DNA from: Marinoscillum sp965229915
GTDB taxonomy: Bacteria; Bacteroidota; Bacteroidia; Cytophagales; Cyclobacteriaceae
Length of the DNA: 64,000 bases
Reading direction: 5' to 3'
Assembly: GCF_965229915.1 (NCBI RefSeq)
Contig: NZ_CBDDJZ010000001.1
Span: 4,836,001-4,900,000, forward strand
Shown: in pieces, positions 36,201 through 44,985 of the stretch
How the letters are laid out: each line of letters begins with the position of its first letter
Numbering within the stretch: position 1 is the first letter of the stretch
Made by a program: the position numbers and the translations under genes
The notes under the pieces: generated by a model
Seen by the model: the letters and a program-made list of their open reading frames with translations, nothing else
What the model was told of the DNA's origin: nothing
Database searches by the model: none

Positions 36201-36534
36201 CAAATCGTTCTAGCCGACTACCTGCAGTTATTTTAAGGAGGTTGGAGAGCGTTTTTTTTCGATAGTCCGGGTGGACCACATCCATGAACTTCAAGTCGAA
36301 AACCTCTTCCTCGCGATAGCCCAGTTTGTTTCTCCAGGCTTCATTGACGAATCGAAAGTCGCCACTTGGTTTGAAGATCTGGATGAGGTCATTGGACGAA
36401 TCAAAAAGCTCTTTGAGGTGGAAGTTGGTTTTTTCCACAAGGTCATAGAAGTTTCTATGGGATTTCTCCAATTCTTGTTTGAGTTCTGCGTTTTCTCTCT
36501 GAAGCGCTTCTATGTCCGACTTAACTGCATCCAT
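33271..36534 (-). CDS. Hybrid sensor histidine kinase (PAS-GAF-PAS-PAS-HisKA-HATPase-REC-Hpt)
   Basis: A 1087-residue soluble multi-step kinase with no membrane segment. A short coiled coil opens it, then a PAS domain (about 40-155), GAF (about 160-315), PAS (about 325-450) and PAS (about 455-580). HisKA has the phospho-His in FLANMSHEIRTPMNGVIG (about 605-670), the ATPase has SNAIKFSP, GIGISKKD and GTGLGLAISKE, a receiver has Asp in LIFMDIQMPEMDG, and a C-terminal Hpt has HTLKGNAGTLG. The full His-Asp-His chain can deliver phosphate to the downstream single-domain regulator. Signals are probably cytoplasmic (redox, small molecule), judged from the absence of membrane helices. It is the first gene of the six-gene leftward run and diverges from miaA across 41 bases. 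Confidence 0.93.
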   Translation of the reverse strand: MDAVKSDIEALQRENAELKQELEKSHRNFYDLVEKTNFHLKELFDSSNDLIQIFKPSGDFRFVNEAWRNKLGYREEEVFDLKFMDVVHPDYRKKTLSNLLKITAGSRLERFETVLRTKYGKNIYVIGKLTSVFEDEEPVEYRCVFFDITERFRAERAQSLYYKIANITITKNRLEDFYGQIFHELNEILKVRNFSVSMKEGKSYDYAYWINEHEQTTGSTLKKDVEKLLADYTFERGKPLIIYNEGIEKIARQKKISLEDPLPNIWLGVLIHLDNQPIGVLSVFSYLDQSAYNHKDLELLDFISGQITLALERKINEEKIQNQAARINAIFESSTHQIWSLDRSYRFTSFNQNYAEAFEQYYGFAPEVGMALPSLSHKNVKQQTITFWKKKYDTTFAGKSVNFQHNIKTLKGEKVWRDVFLNPIFLPDGSIHEISVIANDITEKKSSETALKESEEKFRNIFESFQDIYFRCNMNGIISMVSPSIQGVLGYSPKEIIGKQITEFFISKSKLSELFKSLYEHKQVQNFEGEVKTKDGEEIQFLSNVRLIKRNRNQYEIEGVARDISKLKETNKQLREAKEVAERSLQIRERFLANMSHEIRTPMNGVIGMIDLLGSTNLDEEQSEYIRTIKKSSDSLLHILNDILDLSKIEAGKMKLRQEPVRIFDTFEKVYELYSQQAHLSKNSLYYHLDDKLPEYILADETRLMQVLSNLTSNAIKFSPQKGTINLSIRVMEQKRNRYKFKVSIKDSGIGISKKDIDKLFQNFSQIDSSSSKNFSGTGLGLAISKELVKSMGGDIGVASTPGFGSTFWFTFYAESVKPSKVVAKKEDGAFLKEFKDTSPRILLVDDNHINRSVASTILSKSGCEVEQAESGFEAIEKVKAKKFDLIFMDIQMPEMDGVEATQKIKGLNLENIAPIVAMTAYSMEEDRSKFLSMGLDDYIAKPIKAINLIEKVKSWLHFEPKSVGSEVFKETTEELVINQNTLNQLYKFGGKELIESVLQDFDEEATQQVSDSKELMSKNEFELMRQELHTLKGNAGTLGIERLATIAKKMEQQLKTGVYDGLIEDMKNLEYCLAEFKESYHTFMNT

Positions 36535-36575
36535 TTCATTAAAATTAGCGAATTCATGCTACTTTCGAACTGGAA

Positions 36576-37493
36576 ATGAGTGGTAAAAAAAATATACTGG
36601 TCTCGGTAGTCGGCCCAACAGCTGTAGGCAAGACCAGTATGGCTATTGAGATAGCTAAAACATTTCAAACGGAGATCGTTTCGGCTGATTCACGACAGTT
36701 TTATCAGGAAATGGAAATCGGTACGGCAAAGCCAGATGCTGCTGAATTAGCTGCTGCACCACACCACTTTATTAATTCCCACTCCATCAAAGAATATTAC
36801 AGTGTGGGTCAGTTTGAACAAGATGCTATCAGACTGCTGGATCAGCTGTTTCAGAAGCATCAGGTGGTGGTAATGGTTGGTGGTTCTGGATTGTTTTTCA
36901 AAGCCATTTGGGAAGGGTTTGATGAGATGCCCAGTATTGATTTAAGGCTTAGGGATCAACTCAACGAGGAATTTAAGCAGCATGGTTTAGAGCCGCTGCT
37001 TGAAGAGTTAAAAGTAAAGGACGATAAATATTACCATGAGGTAGATCGTCACAATCACCAACGTGTCATTCGCGCGCTTGAAGTCATTCGTACCACAGAT
37101 CAGCCATTTTCATCTTTCCGAAAGGGGCATCAAACTAAAGACCGAGGTTTTGAAAATGTAAAAATTGGGTTGGAACTGGAAAGGCCTGATTTATTTGATC
37201 GGATCAACCGACGTATGGATTTAATGATCGAGCAGGGACTGTTTGAAGAGGCGGAGCGATTAATGCCATACAAAGATCATAATGCCCTACAAACGGTGGG
37301 TTATTCTGAGATTTTTGGCTTTCTGGATGGCGAATACGATAAAGAGGAGGCCATTCGATTGCTGAAGCGAAACAGCCGAAGGTATGCCAAACGGCAAATG
37401 ACCTGGTTTAAAAAAGATGAGGAGATATGCTGGATGCAACCGAATGACCTGCAACAGGCCATTCAGTTGGTCCAAAATCAATTAAATGCTTAA
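36576..37493 (+). CDS. miaA: tRNA dimethylallyltransferase
   Basis: Transfers a dimethylallyl group to A37 of tRNAs that read codons starting with U. The P-loop VVGPTAVGKTSMAIEIA is at residues 10-26, then SADSRQFYQEMEIGTAKP, HHFINS and VGGSGLFFKAI, and the C-terminal NSRRYAKRQMTWFKKD. The 305-residue length is normal. Eight to nine bases before the ATG, TACTTTCG differs from TAnnTTTG by one base and may be its promoter. It converges on pfkA, overlapping it by 12 bases at the 3' ends. Confidence 0.96.
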   Translation: MSGKKNILVSVVGPTAVGKTSMAIEIAKTFQTEIVSADSRQFYQEMEIGTAKPDAAELAAAPHHFINSHSIKEYYSVGQFEQDAIRLLDQLFQKHQVVVMVGGSGLFFKAIWEGFDEMPSIDLRLRDQLNEEFKQHGLEPLLEELKVKDDKYYHEVDRHNHQRVIRALEVIRTTDQPFSSFRKGHQTKDRGFENVKIGLELERPDLFDRINRRMDLMIEQGLFEEAERLMPYKDHNALQTVGYSEIFGFLDGEYDKEEAIRLLKRNSRRYAKRQMTWFKKDEEICWMQPNDLQQAIQLVQNQLNA

Positions 37494-38453
37494 AATCTCT
37501 ACCAATCGCATCAATTCCTGATTAATTGGTTTGGCTTTGGAGATGGCCAGTTTGAAGCTTGTAAAAGTGATTTTATCATTAACCACACCTACCATCACGT
37601 TCTTTTCTCCGTTCACCAGACCTTCTACGGCTGCCATACCTAATCTCGATGAAAGGATACGGTCGTAGGAAGTAGGAGAGCCGCCTCGCTGGATATGTCC
37701 CAAAGTGGATACTCTAATGTCTAGTTCAGGTAATTCCTTCGATACTTTGGCTGCTACTTCGTGTGCATCTCCTTGCTCTCCGCCTTCTGCTACCACTACG
37801 ATAGAGGAGGTTTTTTGCTTGTCTCTACCTTCTTTGAGCGTACTGATCACATCGTTGATGGTTGTAGAGGTTTCAGGTACCATGACCATTTCAGCACCAC
37901 CACCGATACCACTTTGTATGGCGATGTAGCCAGAGTGACGACCCATCACTTCGATGAAAAACACTCGATCGTGTGAGTTGGCTGTATCGCGGATTTTATC
38001 AATAGCATCTAGGGCAGTGTTTACTGCCGTATCAAAACCGATGGTATAATCAGATCCGTAAAGGTCATTATCAATAGTACCCGGAGCACCAACGATTGGA
38101 ATGCCATATTCCTCGTAAAAAATGTTGGCTCCAGTGAAGGTTCCATCTCCACCAATCGCTACCAGCCCTTCAATTCCGCGTTTGGTGAGTTGTTCGTATG
38201 CTTTTGCCCGACCTTCTTTGGTTTTGAAGTCCATGGATCGGGCGGACTTAAGAATGGTTCCCCCTCGTTGTACGATGTTGGATACGGAGTAGGATTTCAT
38301 TTTGTAGATATCTCCATCGATCATCCCATTGTATCCGTATTTAATGCCGTAGACATCTAGTCCAAGGTATAGTCCCGTTCTTACAACTGACCTGATGCAG
38401 GCGTTCATTCCTGGCGCGTCACCTCCTGATGTAAAAACACCAATGCTTTTCAT
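37482..38453 (-). CDS. pfkA: ATP-dependent 6-phosphofructokinase
   Basis: Commits fructose 6-phosphate to glycolysis. The ATP site GVFTSGGDAPGMNACIR is at the start, GGDGTFTGA has Gly where PPi-dependent enzymes have Asp, and the catalytic PGTIDNDLYGSDYTIGFDTA, MGRHSGYIA and RGGSPTSYDRILSSRLG are all present. The 323-residue length matches bacterial PFK. A -7 promoter element lies immediately upstream. Its 3' end overlaps miaA. Confidence 0.96.
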   Translation of the reverse strand: MKSIGVFTSGGDAPGMNACIRSVVRTGLYLGLDVYGIKYGYNGMIDGDIYKMKSYSVSNIVQRGGTILKSARSMDFKTKEGRAKAYEQLTKRGIEGLVAIGGDGTFTGANIFYEEYGIPIVGAPGTIDNDLYGSDYTIGFDTAVNTALDAIDKIRDTANSHDRVFFIEVMGRHSGYIAIQSGIGGGAEMVMVPETSTTINDVISTLKEGRDKQKTSSIVVVAEGGEQGDAHEVAAKVSKELPELDIRVSTLGHIQRGGSPTSYDRILSSRLGMAAVEGLVNGEKNVMVGVVNDKITFTSFKLAISKAKPINQELMRLVEILSI

Positions 38454-38458
38454 ATTTC

Positions 38459-38466
38459 CAAAGTTA
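38459..38466 (-). promoter_or_regulatory. Bacteroidota -7 promoter element for pfkA
   Basis: The minus strand reads TAACTTTG, a full match to TAnnTTTG, ending 5 bases before the A of the pfkA ATG. The transcript would start at or next to the start codon. No clear -33 box is seen. Confidence 0.5.
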
Positions 38467-38577
38467 TAAAATTAGGGGGCTAAGTTGTTTCTTTGCTTTC
38501 GGAGGCCAATATTAAAGAAAATTCCCCGGCTATTGAAGTTTGATATTTAATAATGCAAGAATTTAATCCCACCCAAA

Positions 38578-39642
38578 ATGCAGATTCCATTTTTTGATCT
38601 AAAAAGGCAAATTCAGAATTTGAAGCCGGAGTTGGATGAGGCCATCAATCGGGTGTTAGGTAATGGAAATTTTATACTCGGAGAGGAAGTTTCAAAGTTC
38701 GAGCAGGAGTTTGCATCTTATCTTTCAGTAGCTCATTGCATTACATGCGCCAATGGTACAGATGCGCTTGAATTGGTGCTTGAGGCGCTAGGGATTGGGA
38801 GGGGAGATGAAGTGATTTTGCCTGCTTTTGGCTGGGTATCGGGAGCGCATGCTGTCCGCAGAGCAAGGGCGAAACCCGTTTTTGTGGACGTTGAAATCAG
38901 TACAGGCAACATCGATGTTCGATTAGTTCAAGATGCCATCACTGATCAGACAAAAGCTGTTATGCCTATTCACCTTTATGGGAATCCTTGTGATATCACG
39001 ACTTTACGAAATATCTGTGATAAGCATCAGCTGTATTTGATTGAAGACTGTGCTCAGGCGCATGGAGCAGAAGTGGAAGGGCAAAAAGTGGGTACTTTTG
39101 GGGATGCAGCCATTTTTAGTTTTTATCCTACAAAGAACCTTGGATGCTTTGGCGATGGAGGAGCGGTGGTTACCAATGATAAGAATTTAGCTGATCAAAT
39201 TCGGATGCTTCGGGATTATGGAAGAGATGGCTCCGGTAAATTTCTCTTCGATGGACGAAACTCCCGATTGGATGAGATTCAAGCGGCTGTATTACGAGTG
39301 AAACTTGGTTATTTGGATCAGTGGAATGCGAGAAGAAAAGAAATTGCGTCGACATACGAATCAGCGCTGAAAGGTGAGGGAATAGTTAAGAGTGATGGTT
39401 CTGTTCACCATCAGTGTGTGATTAGCGTGTCAGATCGAGATGCATTGCGATCGCACTTAGAAAAATCAGGAATTCGAACAGCCATTCATTATGAGTTTAT
39501 AGACACTGCAGCCCATCATTTTACACAATCCAACACCCTTTGTCAATCGGTACTGTCATTACCTTGTTTTCCCGAATTGACAGAAAAAGAAATAGTATAC
39601 ATTTGTGACGAACTAGTCTTATTGCAAGCACAGAATCTATGA
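38578..39642 (+). CDS. DegT/DnrJ/EryC1 sugar aminotransferase
   Basis: PLP-dependent aminotransferase acting on a nucleotide-linked keto-sugar to give an amino sugar. The sequence has IPFFDLKRQIQNLKPEL, the TCANGTDALELVLEALG phosphate-binding segment, EDCAQAHGAE, and the PLP lysine in FYPTKNLGCFGDGGAVV (about 188). The 354-residue length is typical. It is the first gene of the rightward half of the polysaccharide locus and overlaps the next start as ATGA. Which sugar it makes cannot be told; the dehydratase-like SDR at the far border is the obvious candidate partner. Confidence 0.92.
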   Translation: MQIPFFDLKRQIQNLKPELDEAINRVLGNGNFILGEEVSKFEQEFASYLSVAHCITCANGTDALELVLEALGIGRGDEVILPAFGWVSGAHAVRRARAKPVFVDVEISTGNIDVRLVQDAITDQTKAVMPIHLYGNPCDITTLRNICDKHQLYLIEDCAQAHGAEVEGQKVGTFGDAAIFSFYPTKNLGCFGDGGAVVTNDKNLADQIRMLRDYGRDGSGKFLFDGRNSRLDEIQAAVLRVKLGYLDQWNARRKEIASTYESALKGEGIVKSDGSVHHQCVISVSDRDALRSHLEKSGIRTAIHYEFIDTAAHHFTQSNTLCQSVLSLPCFPELTEKEIVYICDELVLLQAQNL

Positions 39643-42041
39643 AAATTAACAAACAGAGCCTTTATCATTTAATTCCCATTGCCATCGTTTTCGTTATCAT
39701 CAGTGTTTTCTTCGCGCCACTTTACTCGGGCAAGACGCTGGTACAAAGTGATAATGTTCAATTAACTGGTGTGAACAAGGAAGTGAGTGAGTATAGAGAG
39801 CAAGGAGAGCAGATTCATTGGAATCCAAGAGAGTTTTCTGGTGTCCCCTTGATCATGTCCTCTGAATATAATCTGTTTGGTTATCTAAATGGGTTATTCT
39901 TTTACGGATTGTTCCCTAAGCCGGTGATGATGGTGTTTGCGATGTTTCTGGGTTTTTACGTTCTGATGCTCGTAAATGGTGCGTCTAAATGGGTGTCAGC
40001 CATCGGCGCCATGGCTTATGCGTTTGCTAGTTTCAACATCATCAGTGTGGAGGTAGGGCATGACAACAAGGTGATTGCTATGGCATTTATGGCTCCAGTA
40101 CTGGCAGGAGTGATAGTGGCTTACAAAGGTGAGTTGTTGAAAGGAGGACTTATTACTTTGATTTCAGCTGGGTTTCAGTTGTATTATGGACACATTCAGA
40201 TTACCTACTATTTGTTGATTATTGTATTGGCATATCTTATTGTGGTTGTAATAAGAACCTATCAGTCCGGGAATTGGAATTTATTTCTGAAGGCTTCAGG
40301 GGTATTAGCTATTAGTACCATTATTGCGATAGGTTGTAATTTCACTAAGCTCTACTCCACGCTAGAATATGCCGACTATTCCACTCGAGGGGGCAGTGAC
40401 CTCACTCAAAAGGATGAGAACGTTAGTAATGATGGGTTGAGTAAAGATTATGCCCTTAGTTGGAGTAGTGGTAAAATGGAGACGTTTACGTTGATGTTTC
40501 CATATTTTCATGGTGGTGCTTCAAGCGAGCAGCTGGATCAGGATTCTGAGGTATATAAAGCCCTTTCTTCTCGAGGCGTAGATCAGGGTACCATTACCAG
40601 TGTTACCTCAAATGCCCCGCTGTACTGGGGGGATCAACCGTTCACTGGAGGGCCGATCTATTTTGGTATTACTGTATGTTTCTTGTTCATCTGTAGTTTG
40701 TTTTTTCTGCAGGCGGAGATTAAATACTGGGGAATCACGCTGATCGCATTGTCCCTATTGCTAGCTATGGGCAAAAACCTGGAATGGTTTACAGATATCT
40801 TCTTTTACTACGTGCCTCTGTATAATAAATTCAGATCCGTCACGATGATCCTAAGTATCGCTCAGCTGATCGTACCGTTCATGGCTTTTATGGCATTGGA
40901 TAAGTTATTAGCTACCTCCGGGAAAGGTGATAAAAAAGACAAGAAAGTCCTACAAGCTGTTGGTGCAGTATTGATAATTGGAGTCTTTTTTCTGCTATTT
41001 AAAAATGCTTTTTTTGATTTTCAAGGCAATAATGACGGGGCTTACGGATTTCCGGATTGGCTGGTCAATGCGTTACAAGCAGACCGAAAAGTATTGTATG
41101 ATAGTAGCATCATTCGAGGGTTGATATTTACCGTCTTACTAGGTGGCGCATTATGGATGTATTTCAAAGAGATATTGAAGGTTCAATATGTGCTGGTTGG
41201 AATCGGGCTGCTCGTGTTGGTTGATTTATGGACCGTGGACAAACGCTATGTGGGAGAGGATGACTTTCAAACACAAAGAAGGATGTTTCAACAAGTTTTT
41301 CAACCAACCAAAGCCAACATGCAGATTAGCCAGGATGATGGATACTATCGGGTTTTAAATTTATCCTCTTCTAATCCGTTCAGTGATGGTATCACACCCT
41401 ATCATCACTACTCAATCCTGGGTTATAGTGCGATTAAAATGCAACGCTATAACGAGGTAATCGATCAATACATTCGAAACATGACTCAGCCAGTTTTAAA
41501 CATGCTGAATACCAAGTATTATATCGTGAAAGGCCAAAATGGGCCATCAGCTCAACGAAATAATGGGGCCCTTGGAAACGCCTGGTTGGTTGGGGAAGTA
41601 TCGATGGTGCAGGGAGCCGATCAGGAATACGAGCGACTTGGATCAATTGCCCCTGCTGAAGAGGCGATAATTGATGCAAGTAGGTTTTCATCTTATGGGG
41701 ATCAAACTTATTCTGCTGAGGGGAATGTGGAACTTACCAAGTTTCACCCCGAGGAGCTGATTTATAATTTCCAATCAGCAGAGCCACAATTTGTGGTCTT
41801 TTCTGAAATCTATTATGCTCCAGGATGGAATGCCTACCTGGATGGCAATGAAGTAGATTATGCTCGTGTGAATTATGTGCTGCGTGGAATGGAGGTTCCT
41901 GCCGGAGCTCATGAAATTGTGTTTAAGTATGAACCGTTCAGCAGTACAGGGGGTAAGTATGTCGTTATATTTTCCTATTTATTGGTGCTTGGTTTTGTGG
42001 GACTATTTTTCTGGTCAGAATTCGCTAAAGGAAAAGCCTAA
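39639..42041 (+). CDS. YfhO-like large membrane protein
   Basis: An 800-residue protein with about a dozen membrane helices (first at about 8-28; clusters at 85-240, 340-470 and 505-550), a long extracytoplasmic region to about 760, and a last helix at 772-792. The charged loop after helix 1 (WNPREFSGVPLIMSS) and the C-terminal FSEIYYAPGWNAYLDG followed by VLRGMEVPAGAHEIVFKY are marks of the YfhO family, which belongs with GT-C glycosyltransferases and works on lipoteichoic acid or lipid-linked sugars in other phyla. Here it sits in the polysaccharide locus and probably adds a sugar outside the membrane. It is common in Bacteroidota. Confidence 0.85.
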   Translation: MKINKQSLYHLIPIAIVFVIISVFFAPLYSGKTLVQSDNVQLTGVNKEVSEYREQGEQIHWNPREFSGVPLIMSSEYNLFGYLNGLFFYGLFPKPVMMVFAMFLGFYVLMLVNGASKWVSAIGAMAYAFASFNIISVEVGHDNKVIAMAFMAPVLAGVIVAYKGELLKGGLITLISAGFQLYYGHIQITYYLLIIVLAYLIVVVIRTYQSGNWNLFLKASGVLAISTIIAIGCNFTKLYSTLEYADYSTRGGSDLTQKDENVSNDGLSKDYALSWSSGKMETFTLMFPYFHGGASSEQLDQDSEVYKALSSRGVDQGTITSVTSNAPLYWGDQPFTGGPIYFGITVCFLFICSLFFLQAEIKYWGITLIALSLLLAMGKNLEWFTDIFFYYVPLYNKFRSVTMILSIAQLIVPFMAFMALDKLLATSGKGDKKDKKVLQAVGAVLIIGVFFLLFKNAFFDFQGNNDGAYGFPDWLVNALQADRKVLYDSSIIRGLIFTVLLGGALWMYFKEILKVQYVLVGIGLLVLVDLWTVDKRYVGEDDFQTQRRMFQQVFQPTKANMQISQDDGYYRVLNLSSSNPFSDGITPYHHYSILGYSAIKMQRYNEVIDQYIRNMTQPVLNMLNTKYYIVKGQNGPSAQRNNGALGNAWLVGEVSMVQGADQEYERLGSIAPAEEAIIDASRFSSYGDQTYSAEGNVELTKFHPEELIYNFQSAEPQFVVFSEIYYAPGWNAYLDGNEVDYARVNYVLRGMEVPAGAHEIVFKYEPFSSTGGKYVVIFSYLLVLGFVGLFFWSEFAKGKA

Positions 42042-42947
42042 ATGCAAAATTGTCATCCAATTGCATTATTCACTTACAATAGGCTGCATCATTTAAAACG
42101 GACCATCAACTCCCTTTTAACCAATGAACTTGCGAATTCTTCGGATCTCTATGTGTTCTCGGATGGATACCAAGGATTACATGATCAGCAAGCAGTTGAG
42201 GAGGTTCGTAGTTTTCTTAATAACATTGAAGGTTTTCAAAGGGTGGAAATTTGCGAGCGGCCAAGAAACTACGGGTTGTCGCGAAATGTCATTTCTGGAG
42301 TTAATACGGTCCTTTCCAAGCATCAGGCAGTCATTGTCCTGGAGGATGACTTGTATTTAAGCAGTTCGTTCCTCACAGTCATGAATAATCTCCTGGATCG
42401 TTACCAATCAAATACTCAAATCGGATCTGTGTCAGGGTATCGATATCCCTTTTCTGTACCGGACGAATGGCCTGACTTTTTCATGTTACCCCGTGCGTCA
42501 TCATGGGGCTGGGGCACCTGGTCAGATAGGTGGGATGAAGTGGACTGGGACGTGAAGGATTATCAGGAGTTTATCAAAAATTCAGATCAGAAGAAAAAGT
42601 TTAATTCCGGTGGAAATGATTTGGTGCCCATGCTTGTAAAATGGAAGCTTGGATTAAACGACTCTTGGGCAATAAGGTGGGCATATTATCATTATAAAAT
42701 GAACAAGTATTGTCTTTTTCCTAAATATAATCTGGTTGAGAATATTGGAAATGATGGGAGTGGAACACATAGCCCAAAATCGATCAAGTATTCAAATGTC
42801 GTCTATGACTCCCAAAGTATTGAATACCCTGATCGACCTGAAGTTCATGAAGAGCTGGTACGTTCCCTGCAGCGTTTTTTTGGTTTAACAGTAATTAGAA
42901 AATTGATTAACCTTGTCATCCTCAATTTAAAATCTATTGGTCGATGA
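42042..42947 (+). CDS. Glycosyltransferase, GT2-like/GNT-I-like
   Basis: A 301-residue cytoplasmic glycosyltransferase of the GT-A fold. It opens HPIALFTYNRLHHLKRTI, continues with RNYGLSRNVISGV, and carries the metal site VLEDDLYLSSSFL (EDD in place of DxD) and SSWGWGTWSDRWDEV. This set is seen in bacterial proteins related to eukaryotic GNT-I and in lipopolysaccharide transferases. It starts directly after the YfhO-like stop codon and overlaps the next gene as ATGA. Donor and acceptor are unknown. Confidence 0.85.
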   Translation: MQNCHPIALFTYNRLHHLKRTINSLLTNELANSSDLYVFSDGYQGLHDQQAVEEVRSFLNNIEGFQRVEICERPRNYGLSRNVISGVNTVLSKHQAVIVLEDDLYLSSSFLTVMNNLLDRYQSNTQIGSVSGYRYPFSVPDEWPDFFMLPRASSWGWGTWSDRWDEVDWDVKDYQEFIKNSDQKKKFNSGGNDLVPMLVKWKLGLNDSWAIRWAYYHYKMNKYCLFPKYNLVENIGNDGSGTHSPKSIKYSNVVYDSQSIEYPDRPEVHEELVRSLQRFFGLTVIRKLINLVILNLKSIGR

Positions 42948-43738
42948 ATTACGGACTAAAGGTGCTGTTAAAAGAGCCATTTCATTATCTGAAAGATACT
43001 GAAGGAAGGACTTTCCTGAAGCTATGTGCCCAGTACGGCAACATCCCAAGACATCAGAGCAGAACGCTTAAGTTGCTCAATAAACAGTTTACGTTTGTTG
43101 ATAGTTGGTCTTTCTTATGGCAGTATTATGATATTTTTTTTCGTAAGTCTTACCAATTCATGGTTGATTATGATCAACCAGTTATCATAGATTGTGGCGG
43201 GAATGTTGGGACCTCCGTTTTGTTTTTCAAATGGCTTTATCCAAAATCAAAAATTCATTGCTTTGAGGCTGATCCAAATGTCTACGAGGTGTTGTCTACT
43301 AATACGGGGCACCTGGAGGATGTAAACCTACTTCATAAGGCGGTATGGAGTCACAATGATGGCCTAAAAATGGAATTGGATCACGCTGATGGGGCCCATG
43401 CATCGGATCATGGAGAAGTTATTCCGAGTGTTCGATTAAAAGAGGTCCTTGGGCAATACGATCAAATTGATCTATTGAAAATGGATATTGAAGGGGCTGA
43501 ATTTGAAGTGTTGCGAGATTGCCAGGATGACTTAAGTCATGTGGATCGGTTGTTTGTTGAGATCCATACATTTGCAGGACAGGAGCAGCGAGTGTCCGAG
43601 ATCCTACAAATTGTTGAAAAGGCAGGTTTTAGATATTACATTGAGCAAGCAAGTGAACAGAAAATGCCACTTTTAAAGAAGTGGAAAATTAGTCCAACGG
43701 GAATGGATACTCAGCTGAATATTTTTGGGGTAAGATGA
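42944..43738 (+). CDS. FkbM-family methyltransferase
   Basis: A 264-residue SAM-dependent O-methyltransferase. The SAM site VIIDCGGNVGTSVLFFKWLYP is near residue 80 with the acidic motif II HCFEADPNVYEVL, and IDLLKMDIEGAEFEVL is the FkbM signature. Such enzymes methylate hydroxyls of surface sugars. It is coupled at both ends by ATGA overlaps with the neighbouring glycosyltransferase genes, so it is part of the same assembly. Confidence 0.9.
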   Translation: MNYGLKVLLKEPFHYLKDTEGRTFLKLCAQYGNIPRHQSRTLKLLNKQFTFVDSWSFLWQYYDIFFRKSYQFMVDYDQPVIIDCGGNVGTSVLFFKWLYPKSKIHCFEADPNVYEVLSTNTGHLEDVNLLHKAVWSHNDGLKMELDHADGAHASDHGEVIPSVRLKEVLGQYDQIDLLKMDIEGAEFEVLRDCQDDLSHVDRLFVEIHTFAGQEQRVSEILQIVEKAGFRYYIEQASEQKMPLLKKWKISPTGMDTQLNIFGVR

Positions 43739-44982
43739 AGGTATTGTTGTTAAGTACTTTCGGTAATTATGGAGGCGCAGCAGTTTGCTCAAAACGCTTG
43801 TATCAGGCATTAAGAAAGCAAGGTGTGGATGTGGAATTGGGAGTACTGCATGCTTTCGATGGAATCGAGAGTCGTTTCCTCTTCAATAGCCAGCCAATAG
43901 GCTTCCTTAAAAAATGGTTTTATTTCATTCTGGAGCGTCTTACTGTACTTTTCTCCATCCGAATGAATAAGAATTTGTATCGATTTTCAACAGGAGTAAC
44001 AGGACCAAATTTGCTTAATAATCCAATGATACAAAAAGCAGATGTCATTCATTTACATTGGATTAGTTTCGGGTTCTTAACTATCCAGCAAATCAAGGAG
44101 CTGTCAAGAATCAAGCCAGTGATTTGGACAATGCACGATATGTGGGCATTTACTGGAGGATGCCATTACGCTCTGGGGTGCACTATGTATAAACAACATT
44201 GCGATAGTTGCTTTTATCTCAAGCGCCCTGAGTTGGCTAAACAGGTTCATGCCAAAAAGATGGAGGCCTGGTCTGGTGATGTAGCGTTCAAACTAGTAGG
44301 GACAAGCTCCTGGATAGCTAACTGCGCAAGTGATAGCACCATATTTCACCACTATGAGGTGGATACCTTAAGTACCCCAATTGATACTGAATTGTTCTGT
44401 CCATTGAATAAAACTGACCTTAGAAAGAAATTCCAACTTCCAGCGAACAAACATTACCTGCTTATTGGAGCGGTGGACTTTGGTGACGATCGCAAGGGTT
44501 TCAAATTTCTTAAGTTAGCCTTAGAAGAGTTAATTGAACGTTTTCCTAATCTTCATCTCCTAACTTTCGGTAAAATCAATCAGGAATTTCTCCAGAGCAT
44601 TGAGTGTACTTCATTCGGGCAAGTTTCAGATCTGAGGTACCTAAATGAAATTTATAATCTCGCTGATTTGTTCGTGTTGTCTTCTGTTCAGGACAATTTG
44701 CCTAATACAGTAATGGAGGCCCAAAGTTGCGGTCTACCAGTAGTAGCCTTCAAATCTGGAGGAGTGGTAGATATGATAACCCATAAGGTAACGGGTTATA
44801 TCGCTGAAAATGGAAATGCTAAAGATCTTGCCGAAGGAATTGCTTACCTACTTCAACAAGACAACCTCAGAACTTACGCAAATAATGCTCGCCAAAAGAT
44901 TTTAGACACTTATTCGGAAGACATCATTGTGGAACAGCACCTTTCCGCTTATCGAAAATTGCTTGGTAATTTTAGAAAGTGA
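43735..44982 (+). CDS. Glycosyltransferase family 4
   Basis: A 415-residue GT-B glycosyltransferase. The N-terminal domain has LLSTFGNYGGAAVCSKRLYQ and the cysteine-containing WTMHDMWAFTGGCHYALGC with HCDSC, a feature of the colanic-acid WcaC-like branch. The C-terminal domain (about 235-400) has the donor site SSVQDNLPNTVMEAQSCGLPV and GGVVDMI. It is the last rightward gene; its stop codon is separated from the opposing GT2 stop by only 3 bases. Confidence 0.9.
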   Translation: MKVLLLSTFGNYGGAAVCSKRLYQALRKQGVDVELGVLHAFDGIESRFLFNSQPIGFLKKWFYFILERLTVLFSIRMNKNLYRFSTGVTGPNLLNNPMIQKADVIHLHWISFGFLTIQQIKELSRIKPVIWTMHDMWAFTGGCHYALGCTMYKQHCDSCFYLKRPELAKQVHAKKMEAWSGDVAFKLVGTSSWIANCASDSTIFHHYEVDTLSTPIDTELFCPLNKTDLRKKFQLPANKHYLLIGAVDFGDDRKGFKFLKLALEELIERFPNLHLLTFGKINQEFLQSIECTSFGQVSDLRYLNEIYNLADLFVLSSVQDNLPNTVMEAQSCGLPVVAFKSGGVVDMITHKVTGYIAENGNAKDLAEGIAYLLQQDNLRTYANNARQKILDTYSEDIIVEQHLSAYRKLLGNFRK

Positions 44983-44985
44983 TAA

